DNA of 22,536 bases from Acidaminobacter sp. (GTDB taxonomy: Bacteria; Bacillota_A; Clostridia; Peptostreptococcales; Acidaminobacteraceae). Position numbers and translations under genes: made by a program. Where the stretch lies: contig WXFH01000022.1 in NCBI GenBank assembly GCA_009881125.1, forward strand, positions 1-22,536, given 5' to 3'. The first letter of the stretch is position 1; each line of letters starts with the position of its first letter. The notes below the pieces were generated by a model. That model saw only the letters and a list, made by a program, of their open reading frames with translations. It did not search any database and had not been told where the DNA came from. This document shows positions 15,041 through 22,165 of this stretch, one piece after another.

Positions 15041-15781
15041 TTAACTCGCCGGCCGCTCCCCAAACTCATCCTTTACAAGCCCTTCAAGTTCAACATTCGG
15101 CACCCTGATCTGAACGAACGTCTCAGCGCTGTCATCAAGAGGCATGTAGAAGAACACGACTTCGTCAGGTCTGAAGAAGAGTCTCAGCCCTTCATACTCA
15201 GCGCCATCCGAATACCCTGCCTCCACAAATTTGTCATCCAGAATCTTCGCGAAGGCATCCCTGGACGCAGGATCGTCCTTGATGAAATTCTCAAAGGTAA
15301 TCTCGTTTGAAGTTTTCAGATCCAAATTGACGCTGTCCAGATAATTGAATTTACGTCCGCCTTCCAACTGCACGGTTCCAATCTGAATAACACTGAGCAT
15401 CTCCTGGGTTTTCAGAGTGACCCTGTAATCCAATTCTAGATCGGTATAAGAGGTACCAACCGTCAATGTTTCGACAGGTTCTCTCAGACTCTGGTTCATA
15501 TAATCCTGGAGCAGCTCGCCTTCAAAACCCGAAATTTGGGGATAGGCAATTTTAATGCGCCTGTCTTTCTCCTCATAAACTTGCGTCACGAGCACATAGC
15601 CATCTTCATTCACTGGATCCTCAAGCTTCTCGTCAGGAGTTTGATCCAGAGCTTCTGACCCGCTTTCCGGCGGTGTCGCTACCTCTGCTGACAATGGCGC
15701 ACAACCCGCCAGCGACAGACTCGCGGCAACAATAAAGGTCGGAATTAAAAAAGACATAGGGAAAGCCTTGCGTAGTCTCAT
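15041..15781 (-). CDS. RsiV/DUF3298-like lipoprotein, copy 1
   Basis: 246 residues from ATG 15781, chosen because AGAGGCG lies 8 nt upstream and a proper lipoprotein signal follows (lipobox LAG-C27). An acidic linker is followed by a DUF4163/DUF3298-type domain (YPQISGFEGELLQDYMNQSL, LDYRVTL, LDLKTSNEITFENFI, GLRLFFRPDEVVFFY). This is the fold of the extracellular part of RsiV and of PdaC, which in RsiV binds lysozyme. The C-terminus is seven residues longer than in copy 2 (EFGERPAS after VKD, with a one-residue offset). Role inferred: envelope-exposed ligand binding linked to the upstream sigma/anti-sigma pair. Confidence 0.8.
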   Translation of the reverse strand: MRLRKAFPMSFLIPTFIVAASLSLAGCAPLSAEVATPPESGSEALDQTPDEKLEDPVNEDGYVLVTQVYEEKDRRIKIAYPQISGFEGELLQDYMNQSLREPVETLTVGTSYTDLELDYRVTLKTQEMLSVIQIGTVQLEGGRKFNYLDSVNLDLKTSNEITFENFIKDDPASRDAFAKILDDKFVEAGYSDGAEYEGLRLFFRPDEVVFFYMPLDDSAETFVQIRVPNVELEGLVKDEFGERPAS

Positions 15782-15937
15782 ATAGCTCGCCTCTTTCTTC
15801 ATAACTTTTTTCGCTTTTTCTGTACCTGGTACCATAATTGAAGTTCGTGAAGTTGTTTTTGATGAAAACATGCAACAGCAGTCTTTTCAAATTAATTAAA
15901 CGTCAGCGTTCCGAAAATCGTGCCAGGTACGGGCCTA
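15068..15937. repeat. 870-bp tandem direct repeat, unit 1
   Basis: Unit 1 carries copy 1 of the lipoprotein except its last seven codons, plus its upstream region. Offset to unit 2 is exactly 870. By eye, differences are confined to about 15665-15835. Confidence 0.9.
15822..15930. repeat. REP-like inverted pair GTACCTGGTAC / GTGCCAGGTAC, unit 1
   Basis: Two 11-bp inverted words (15822-15832 and 15920-15930, one mismatch) bracket about 90 bp upstream of the lipoprotein start. The same pair is repeated in the other unit at 16692-16702 and 16790-16800. Words of this kind are common in REP or small palindromic elements. No transposase is nearby. Confidence 0.4.
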
Positions 15938-16651
15938 ATCCTTTACAAGCCCTTCAAGTTCAACATTCGGCACCCTGATCTGAACGAACGTCTCAGCGCT
16001 GTCATCAAGAGGCATGTAGAAGAACACGACTTCGTCAGGTCTGAAGAAGAGTCTCAGCCCTTCATACTCAGCGCCATCCGAATACCCTGCCTCCACAAAT
16101 TTGTCATCCAGAATCTTCGCGAAGGCATCCCTGGACGCAGGATCGTCCTTGATGAAATTCTCAAAGGTAATCTCGTTTGAAGTTTTCAGATCCAAATTGA
16201 CGCTGTCCAGATAATTGAATTTACGTCCGCCTTCCAACTGCACGGTTCCAATCTGAATAACACTGAGCATCTCCTGGGTTTTCAGAGTGACCCTGTAATC
16301 CAATTCTAGATCGGTATAAGAGGTACCAACCGTCAATGTTTCGACAGGTTCTCTCAGACTCTGGTTCATATAATCCTGGAGCAGCTCGCCTTCAAAACCC
16401 GAAATTTGGGGATAGGCAATTTTAATGCGCCTGTCTTTCTCCTCATAAACTTGCGTCACGAGCACATAGCCATCTTCATTCACTGGATCCTCAAGCTTCT
16501 CGTCAGGAGTTTGATCCAGAGCTTCTGACCCGCTTTCCGATGGCGTCGCTGCCTCTGCTGACAATGGCGCACAACCCGCCAGCGACAGACTCGCTGCAAC
16601 AATAAAGGTCAGAATCAAATAGGGTAAAGGTAAAGTTTTGCGTAGTCTCAT
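15935..16651 (-). CDS. RsiV/DUF3298-like lipoprotein, copy 2
   Basis: 238 residues from ATG 16651 (AGAGGCG upstream as in copy 1). The mature domain is identical to copy 1 in the aligned part; the changes are in the signal peptide and linker (KTLPLPYLIL versus KAFPMSFLIP, and the residues just after the lipid Cys27). Its stop TAG comes from the duplication junction (GATTAGGCCC), the same TAGGCCCGTACC that ends the anti-sigma gene, so the protein lost the last residues of copy 1. It lies about 150 nt downstream of the anti-sigma gene on the same strand and is probably co-transcribed. Confidence 0.8.
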   Translation of the reverse strand: MRLRKTLPLPYLILTFIVAASLSLAGCAPLSAEAATPSESGSEALDQTPDEKLEDPVNEDGYVLVTQVYEEKDRRIKIAYPQISGFEGELLQDYMNQSLREPVETLTVGTSYTDLELDYRVTLKTQEMLSVIQIGTVQLEGGRKFNYLDSVNLDLKTSNEITFENFIKDDPASRDAFAKILDDKFVEAGYSDGAEYEGLRLFFRPDEVVFFYMPLDDSAETFVQIRVPNVELEGLVKD

Positions 16652-16807
16652 ATAGCTCGCCTCTTTCTTCATAACTTTTTTCGCTTTTTCTGTACCTGGT
16701 ACCACAATTGAAGTTCGTGAAGTTGTTTTTGATGAAAACATGCAACAGCAGTCTTTTCAAATTAATTAAACGTCAGCGTTCCGAAAATCGTGCCAGGTAC
16801 GGGCCTA
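15938..16807. repeat. 870-bp tandem direct repeat, unit 2
   Basis: Unit 2 carries copy 2 of the lipoprotein and its leader, ending at the last codons of the anti-sigma gene. The junction with unit 1 is at 15937/15938. Confidence 0.9.
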
Positions 16808-17722
16808 CTTCAAATACACCCGGCTCACCAGCACATCCTTCAGAACTTCAGTCGGTATGGTGAACGTCAAAACCCCCATATAGCCCGGCGCGACTTCATA
16901 CTTATCAAAAGAGATGACCAGTTCGCCCTCCGCGCTGATATAAAAGCTCTGATCCCTGGCAATGCGCCCAAACAGCGGCATGTCCACCGACTGCTCAATC
17001 CCTTCCACCCAGAAGAACCGGTTCGGATCAGCCTGGTGCTGGGCCACCATCTGGCCCTTGATCTCCTCGCTGATGAGGTCAATGTAGCGGTCGTCCTTAA
17101 ACAAGCTAGGCAAGGTAATGAGGATCTCATTCACTTTATCAATGGTGTCATACCGGAAGACCGTCGATGACGAGCCCACCGTATTCACCACATATCGTCC
17201 AATAGACAGGATCTCCGCCGTGTCAGTCAGAACCAAATACCCGCTATCCACGCCCAGATGTCCGCCGCCCGCCTCTTTCAGAGCGGCCATATCCGCCATG
17301 AAGGTTTCATAGAGGGCTTTATTCTCCGACAGGTACTTGGCATTCAAGAAGTCCTCGAGGTCTTGGTTTTCCAGCCCTTCGATGCCCGGCGACTGAAGGC
17401 TCGCGTCATAAGAGTCTTCCTGATGGGTGTATTCTCTAAGTAGGAAGACCTTGACTAGTTGACCGACCATCGGCAGACGTCCTGCTTTTTCAGCGAAAGT
17501 GGGGCTCAAATTGATGCCTGCCACGAAGAGGACGAAGGCAGCTGCCAGTGAAGCCGCGGCCACCAGAAAGCCCTTGGCGGCGCGATGCTTGCGAGGCCCT
17601 ATCCCATGCCTACCAGAAGCGCCCATGGCCTGGCTCAGGGTCTGGTTCACCAGCGCCTCCAGCTCGTCGGGAATGGGAATGCTGTCATACGCGTTCCGAA
17701 GTTTTTCGATTTTAGGATCCAT
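16805..17722 (-). CDS. RsiV-like transmembrane anti-sigma factor
   Basis: 305 residues from ATG 17722 (MDPKIEKLRNAY), preceded by AAAGGCGG. The start overlaps the last 11 nt of the sigma gene (TATGGATCCTAA), so translational coupling is likely. A cytoplasmic part (1-50) is followed by one membrane helix (about 50-70, FLVAAASLAAAFVLFVAGI) and the NLSPTFAEKAGRLPMVGQLVKVF segment typical of RsiV-like proteins. The C-terminal DUF3298 domain (about 215-305) has FYISAEGELVISFDKYEVAPGYMG. In RsiV this domain binds lysozyme and triggers cleavage that frees SigV. One copy of the iterated word (17465-17474) lies inside the gene, encoding PMVG. Confidence 0.87.
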   Translation of the reverse strand: MDPKIEKLRNAYDSIPIPDELEALVNQTLSQAMGASGRHGIGPRKHRAAKGFLVAAASLAAAFVLFVAGINLSPTFAEKAGRLPMVGQLVKVFLLREYTHQEDSYDASLQSPGIEGLENQDLEDFLNAKYLSENKALYETFMADMAALKEAGGGHLGVDSGYLVLTDTAEILSIGRYVVNTVGSSSTVFRYDTIDKVNEILITLPSLFKDDRYIDLISEEIKGQMVAQHQADPNRFFWVEGIEQSVDMPLFGRIARDQSFYISAEGELVISFDKYEVAPGYMGVLTFTIPTEVLKDVLVSRVYLK

Positions 17723-18227
17723 AGGTGTTTCCGCCTTTCTTGTCCGAGTCCAACTCCGATTCCAGCTCGAGACGCAGCATTTTAAGGGATTTGTAGAGGC
17801 GCGTTTTGACCGTGCTGAGGGGGAGGCCGGTGACCTCGGCAATGTCATTCAGGGGCAGGTCCTCAAAATACCTCAGCACCACAACGGTCCGGTAATGCCC
17901 CGGCAGCCGCTCCAGCGCCTGATGCAGGTCGTAATCCTCCATCGGGTCGTCCACAACTGCGTGGAGTGTCTCGAAGGCCTCATCATCTGCCAAAACCAGC
18001 TTTTTTTGCTTCCGCAGGAGGTCCAGGGCCGTGTTGATCACGATCCGGTAGAACCAGGTCTTGATGAACTCAGGCGACTTCAGCGTGTGGGCGCCGTGAA
18101 TCGCCTTGCAGACCGACTCTTGGATTACATCCAAGGCGTCGTCCGGGTTCTTGACATAGCTATAGGCAAGCCGGTAGTGGCTTTCTCTGTTTTCGGTGAC
18201 ATAATCCGCGATCCGTCGGCTGTTCAA
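17712..18227 (-). CDS. ECF RNA polymerase sigma factor (SigV-like)
   Basis: 171 residues. The start is TTG at 18227 with GTGAGG upstream. Sigma-2 region about 12-78 (YRLAYSYVKNPDDALDVIQE, TWFYRIVINTALDLLR) and sigma-4 region about 105-160 (LPGHYRTVVVLRYFEDLPLNDIAEVTGLPLSTVKTRLYKS) are intact. It is the partner of the overlapping anti-sigma gene, and the pairing with an RsiV-type anchor makes a SigV-like role (lysozyme or wall damage) the best guess. A candidate autoregulatory promoter lies 44 nt upstream. Confidence 0.9.
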   Translation of the reverse strand: MNSRRIADYVTENRESHYRLAYSYVKNPDDALDVIQESVCKAIHGAHTLKSPEFIKTWFYRIVINTALDLLRKQKKLVLADDEAFETLHAVVDDPMEDYDLHQALERLPGHYRTVVVLRYFEDLPLNDIAEVTGLPLSTVKTRLYKSLKMLRLELESELDSDKKGGNTYGS

Positions 18228-18270
18228 TGTCGAGTCCTCACTTTGCTTCTTAATAGTAGCGCTACATTCC

Positions 18271-18300
18271 TTAGACGCCCGAGGTGCCGGGAAAGTTTGC
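18271..18300 (-). promoter_or_regulatory. Candidate ECF-type autoregulatory promoter
   Basis: On the minus strand GCAAAC (18300-18295) and CGTCTAA (18277-18271) are 17 bp apart. This fits the ECF pattern of AAC at -35 and CGTC at -10 used by SigV/SigM/SigX-type factors. Confidence 0.55.
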
Positions 18301-18347
18301 GCACTTTGAAAAATTTCAGTCGTAAATTTCCCGCAGTGCCTCGGGCG
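18276..18347. repeat. Long inverted repeat overlapping the sigma promoter
   Basis: CGCCCGAGG (18276-18284) pairs with CCTCGGGCG (18339-18347), with an inner GGGAAA/TTTCCC pair. The promoter's -10 and -35 lie in the left half. Confidence 0.7.
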
Positions 18348-18535
18348 CAGATTTCGCCGGCACAGACCTGCTCACCCTGTGGATCTCATAATTGAGAAGT
18401 CGTGAGTAGGTGCTCCGGATTTACCCGTTTTCAGAGACACAAAAACAAAGCTTCTGCCGATGGTCATTCAACCGCCAACCTGCACATGGCCAAAGTCCAA
18501 TAAAGGCCGAACATCAAAGGGTCAGCCGCTTTTCA
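18348..18535. other. Short intergenic stretch
   Basis: No gene seen. It contains one copy of the iterated word as TGCCGATGGTC at 18455-18465. Confidence 0.5.
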
Positions 18536-18947
18536 TCAAACGAAAACGATCCCCTTCGAAATGAATCTCTCAACCTCATGGATCAGCCGCGCCTGATCCT
18601 CCGGCAGCGTCCCCTTGATCTTGATAATATTCGTGGGATGTGTCGTATCAAAGATTATTCGCTCTGTAGTCTCCAACGTTTCAAGAAGCGTCCGGACTTC
18701 CTCCAGCCGCTCTTTGCTGCTGGGAGGAACAAACTCTCCCCGCTCAACCATTTTGCTCAGAGGCGTTCCATAAAAAACCGTCAGATTCATGGTAATGACC
18801 CTGTTCGTCTTAAACTGGTTTATCATTTTCGCTATCCTTATACATTGAGCAGTACACGCATTGGTTATACCAGCAGCCAGTTGTCACCGGCAGTAAAACT
18901 GACGCCAATTCGTCCGGCGGAAAGAAGATTGCGTGGTTGTCATACAT
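18536..18947 (-). pseudogene. Radical SAM protein gene with internal deletion
   Basis: The first part from ATG 18947 reads YDNHAIFFPPDELASVLLPV then TTGCWYNQCVYCSMYKD, a radical SAM Fe-S site (CxxxxCxxC). It hits a stop at 18810. The other frame (stop at 18536) carries the family's C-terminal end: TMNLTVFYGTPLSKMVERGEFVPPS and GTLPEDQARLI. Intact members carry roughly 150 more residues between these parts (the barrel), which are missing, and the join is out of frame. Two fragments of one gene with no active product are therefore inferred. Confidence 0.75.
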
Positions 18948-19383
18948 GGTCAGATCATTCCTTTCGCAAATGTTAATCAAAATTGGTCTCAATCTCGTTT
19001 TAATTTTTCACGAAACGAATTCGCTATTCAACTTATTCCCTAAATTCATCCTGAATATCCATTCGAGACTACGCTTGAAGAAGCAAAGCGGCCGCTGCGG
19101 TGACATTAATAAGACTATCGGCAAATGCTTTCTGATTATTTTCTGACGGCAATTCTGGGTTTTACTTCATCTGTAACTGGTATCTAGCGACTCGTTTATT
19201 GAAAATTAATTGCTGTTAGGATTGTAACGAATTTCATTATCGGCGATTCACTGGTACAGGGGGGATTAACCAAAGAATTAACGAAATCTTAAGCGTAAGA
19301 ACCGAAATATTAGATATATAAGCAATATAGGAATATTGCCTCATTCCTTTGATCATTAGGCATTTAAACAAGGAGGTCTTACA
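18948..19383. other. Divergent intergenic region upstream of the bactofilin-like gene
   Basis: No gene seen. It contains a near-match of the iterated word (GACTATCGGCAAA, 19113) and a small perfect hairpin GCAATAT-AGGA-ATATTGC at about 19322-19339. It should hold the promoter of the gene at 19384, but I cannot name boxes with confidence. Confidence 0.4.
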
Positions 19384-20565
19384 ATGCTGAACATAAGACC
19401 AAAACACGTTAGCTGGTCAACAGCGCTGATAGTGCTTGTGCTGGGACTTATGATGACAAATCTGTCGCTGGGCGAATCCATCCGGGGGAATCAGACACCT
19501 TTATCCATGCTTGAGGCAGGCACCACGGTGGACGGGCCAGGTTTTTTTGGCGGCAGTACGGTTAGAGTAGATGGAAACGTTGACGGCACCACCTTTGCCT
19601 TTGGGCAGAACATTACCGTCAATGGCGACATCAACGGCGACCTGATTGTTGCAGGCCAAACCCTCACCATCAACGGCAAGATCAACGGGAATATTTACGG
19701 CGCAGGGCAGACGGTCACAATCCGGGGGCAGGGCATGCGCGACGCCTTCCTGGGCGCTCAGGACATCAATCTCTCCAAGGATTCACTAATTGGACGCGAC
19801 CTTTTCTTTGGCGGTCAAACCTTCATATTTGAGGGTGTTGTGACGCGGGATCTCCAAGGTGGCGCCATGGATGTTGACCTCAATGGCCAGATCGGCCGAA
19901 ACGCTCAGCTCGAAGCAGAAAACATCAGACTGATGGACAATGCCGCAATCAATGGTGATCTTTTCTACACAAGCTCAAGAGAAGCCTTACAATCACCAGC
20001 GGCGAAAGTTGCTGGCCGCACAGACTGGGAATACAGGGAACCCGCGGCTCCGGCTCAGATGAGGCCTCATAGGCTGACCAGGGCCAGCACTTACTGGGGC
20101 ATGCTGATCAACATGGCAGGTGCTTTGATCATATGGTTAGCCGTAAAACTGTGGCAACCGGAATATTGGTCTAAGGCTTCAAGCCATATATCAGAGACAC
20201 CGCTTAAAACACTGGGTGTGGGCGCCCTTGCCCTCATTGTCGTGCCAATTTTCGTCGTTCTCGTCATGATCACTGTAATTGGGATTCCTCTGGGCGTCAT
20301 CACGGGACTGATCTACGGTGTCTCACTCTATTTGTCCAAGATTGTAGTTGCCGTCTTTATAGGCTCATGGCTATCGAAGCGGCTGGGATGGCCGGAAATT
20401 CACAAAGGGATATGGCTGTTCCTGCTGGGTCTTCTGATCCTCACGGCATTCATGCAAATCCCTTATCTTAGTTTGCTGATTCGTCTGCTCGTTGTTTTTG
20501 CAGGGATTGGCGCGCTGGTGCTCTCGTGGCTGCCAAAACCTTCTGTGAAACAACTGAGTTTCTAA
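19384..20565 (+). CDS. Bactofilin-like polymer-forming membrane protein
   Basis: 393 residues, ATG 19384 with AAGGAGG 7 nt upstream. An N-terminal signal or anchor segment (about 12-32) is followed by a right-handed beta-helix-like region (about 50-200) with short repeats such as VDGNVDGTTFAFGQNITV, NGDINGDLIVAGQTLTI and NGKINGNIYGAGQTVTI, as in bactofilin/polymer-forming domains. The last ~160 residues hold four to five membrane helices (from about 235 to 385). Family members are annotated only as polymer-forming or cell-shape-related, so a scaffold role at the membrane is inference. Single gene on the plus strand, followed by the racemase gene after about 39 nt. Confidence 0.78.
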   Translation: MLNIRPKHVSWSTALIVLVLGLMMTNLSLGESIRGNQTPLSMLEAGTTVDGPGFFGGSTVRVDGNVDGTTFAFGQNITVNGDINGDLIVAGQTLTINGKINGNIYGAGQTVTIRGQGMRDAFLGAQDINLSKDSLIGRDLFFGGQTFIFEGVVTRDLQGGAMDVDLNGQIGRNAQLEAENIRLMDNAAINGDLFYTSSREALQSPAAKVAGRTDWEYREPAAPAQMRPHRLTRASTYWGMLINMAGALIIWLAVKLWQPEYWSKASSHISETPLKTLGVGALALIVVPIFVVLVMITVIGIPLGVITGLIYGVSLYLSKIVVAVFIGSWLSKRLGWPEIHKGIWLFLLGLLILTAFMQIPYLSLLIRLLVVFAGIGALVLSWLPKPSVKQLSF

Positions 20566-20604
20566 AAGAGTTTTTCTACCATTAAACGACAAAGGAGTAT
20601 CCCC

Positions 20605-21309
20605 ATGAAAAAGTTCGGACTCGTCGGCGGCCTCGGCCCAATCTCCACCCTTGAGTATTACAAGAGCATCCACGACTTATACCGTGAAAAAGTAGAGACG
20701 ACCGGTGTTTGCGCCAGCAATCCACCCATGGTCATTGACAGCCTGGACTTGGCCGTCGCTTACGATCTGGTGTCACGCAAGGACTGGAACACCTTGTCAA
20801 AGTGGCTGATCGCTTCTATTGAAAGGCTGCATGGGGCGGGCGCTGAGTTTGCCGCCATAGCTGCCAACACCGCCCATATTGTATTTGATGAAATCCAGGC
20901 GGGGTCCCCCATTCCCGTCATTGGTATTGTGGATGAAACTTGTAAATACGCCCACGCCAAGGGTTTGAAAAAGCTGATCGTGTTCGGCACAGGATTCACC
21001 ATGGAGAGCGGCATGTATGAAAAGGCCTGCGCCAAGGTTGGCATTGAGGCCATTGTGCCGAATAAAGAGGATCAGGTGATCATCCACAACATCATCTTCC
21101 CGAACCTGGAGGCCGGAATTGTCCTGGCGGAAGAAAAGGCGGCCATGCTGGGCATCGCGAACAAAATGCTCGCGGCGCATCAGGCGGACGCCCTTGTCCT
21201 GGGCTGCACGGAGCTGCCCCTCATTATCAAAGAGGGCGATCTCGACACGGTGTTGATCGACACGACGCAGGTGCATATAGAGGCCATTTTGCGGAAAATC
21301 CTGAGTTGA
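20605..21309 (+). CDS. Aspartate/glutamate racemase family protein
   Basis: 234 residues, ATG 20605 with AAAGGAG upstream. The family normally uses two cysteines, one per half, to move the alpha proton of Asp or Glu. The start KKFGLVGGLGPISTLEYY and the second site VLGCTELPL (Cys201) match well. At the first site the motif reads IAANTAH: Ala87 stands where most members have Cys and E. coli YgeA has Thr. This may mean altered substrate, one-base chemistry or loss of racemase activity. Likely cytosolic, spaced for co-transcription with the upstream gene. A 13-bp inverted pair of the iterated word follows the stop. Confidence 0.82.
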   Translation: MKKFGLVGGLGPISTLEYYKSIHDLYREKVETTGVCASNPPMVIDSLDLAVAYDLVSRKDWNTLSKWLIASIERLHGAGAEFAAIAANTAHIVFDEIQAGSPIPVIGIVDETCKYAHAKGLKKLIVFGTGFTMESGMYEKACAKVGIEAIVPNKEDQVIIHNIIFPNLEAGIVLAEEKAAMLGIANKMLAAHQADALVLGCTELPLIIKEGDLDTVLIDTTQVHIEAILRKILS

Positions 21310-21338
21310 GGATTGAGGGCGCGGGGTGAAGTTAAGAC

Positions 21339-21406
21339 GACCATCGGCAAAGTTTCCTTGAAAAGTCTTTAAAGGCTTTCAAGAGGAGATTTTTTTGCCG
21401 ATGGTC
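21339..21406. repeat. 13-bp perfect inverted pair of the iterated word, with nested stem
   Basis: GACCATCGGCAAA (21339-21351) and TTTGCCGATGGTC (21394-21406) flank a nested imperfect CTTGAAAAG / CTTTCAAG pair. There is a T7 run inside the right arm but no T-run after it. Lies about 30 nt past the racemase stop. Confidence 0.85.
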
Positions 21407-21443
21407 ACTCATCACCAACCAACCCCAACTACAAAGAAATTTG

Positions 21444-21472
21444 TTGAGCAAATGATAAAATTTAGATAAAAT
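21444..21472 (+). promoter_or_regulatory. Candidate promoter of the toxin-antitoxin pair
   Basis: TTGAGC, 17-bp spacer, TAAAAT, placed about 40 nt before the antitoxin start. Confidence 0.5.
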
Positions 21473-21511
21473 TATGATAGGCAAACAACGCTGAATATGA
21501 GGAGGACTCCT

Positions 21512-21772
21512 ATGATTCAGATAAGACCAATTTCAGATTTAAGAAATAAATTCACTGAATTAGAGAAAATTGTAAAAGAAGGAGAGCCGGTCTATTTGAC
21601 AAAAAACGGCTATGGCAGCATGGTCGTGATGAGTCTGGAAACCTTTGCAGATTTAACAAATGATATTGAAATGAAGCTGGATGAGGCAGATAAACAAGCT
21701 GCTCTAGATGATACGCGATATTCACATGATGACGTCTTCGAACAACTTCGGAGGCACGTTAATGGTAAATAA
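21512..21772 (+). CDS. Phd/YefM-family antitoxin
   Basis: 86 residues from ATG 21512, because the ribosome site AGGAGG lies between an upstream in-frame ATG and this one. The start MIQIRPISDLRNKFTELEKI and the core GEPVYLTKNGYGSMVVMSLETFADL are typical. The C-terminal part (DTRYSHDDVFEQLRRHV) resembles toxin-wrapping tails of Phd-type antitoxins, which also repress their own promoter. Overlaps the toxin gene start by 11 nt, the usual coupled arrangement. Confidence 0.9.
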   Translation: MIQIRPISDLRNKFTELEKIVKEGEPVYLTKNGYGSMVVMSLETFADLTNDIEMKLDEADKQAALDDTRYSHDDVFEQLRRHVNGK

Positions 21773-22049
21773 ATATACTGTTCGATATTTACCATTATTT
21801 TACCAAGACTTTGTTGAGATTCTGGATTATATTAAGTATTCACTGAAGAATCCTGAGGCCGCTCTCAAACTAATATCCAATGTTGAAAATGCAATAAACG
21901 AAAGAATGCAAAACCCGGAAAGTTTTGAAAGGTTTGAATCAATCAGGGAAAGAAAGTATCCTTACTATAGACTTTATAAGTGTGGCGAGAACACCCGTGA
22001 CTTCAGTCATGGGATGAATCGCTCGTCAGTTTTCAGTTTAAAGTCATGA
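21762..22049 (+). pseudogene. RelE/ParE-type toxin with TnpB-derived tail (probably broken)
   Basis: 95 codons from ATG 21762, overlapping the antitoxin stop. Residues 1 to about 70 match RelE/ParE toxins (VRYLPLFYQDFVEILDYI, ERKYPYYRLY). Normal members continue with strands carrying the last catalytic or core residues. Here the frame runs instead into CGENTRDFSHGMNRS, which resembles the C-terminal tail of IS605-type TnpB proteins. A toxin lacking its final strands is probably inactive or altered, leaving the antitoxin without a full target. Confidence 0.7.
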
Positions 22050-22056
22050 TTCACAC
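21985..22056 (+). mobile_element. Right-end remnant of an IS200/IS605-type element
   Basis: CCCGTGACT-TC-AGTCATGGG (21994-22013, nine pairs with one G-T) followed by ATGAATCG is the sort of hairpin found at the 3' end of tnpB, where the omega-RNA scaffold lies. It ends near GTCATGATTCAC. The tnpB body is absent upstream, so only the end remains. Confidence 0.55.
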
Positions 22057-22165
22057 AATAAAAGTATTGTCTGCATCCTTAATCAATAACCCATTTTCTA
22101 TGAAAGCCAACTAGGGTAGTAATGAAAATACAATAAAATGACTAAAAGGTTTTCTCGATTCTTCC

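Noticed and set aside
15011..15310. Plus-strand ORF duplicated at 15920-16180
   Set aside because: It is duplicated only because it lies antisense to the two lipoprotein copies, whose lipobox and domain give the real frame.
20797..21276. Minus-strand ORF opposite the racemase gene
   Set aside because: Shadow frame of a clearly recognisable family protein with its own ribosome site.
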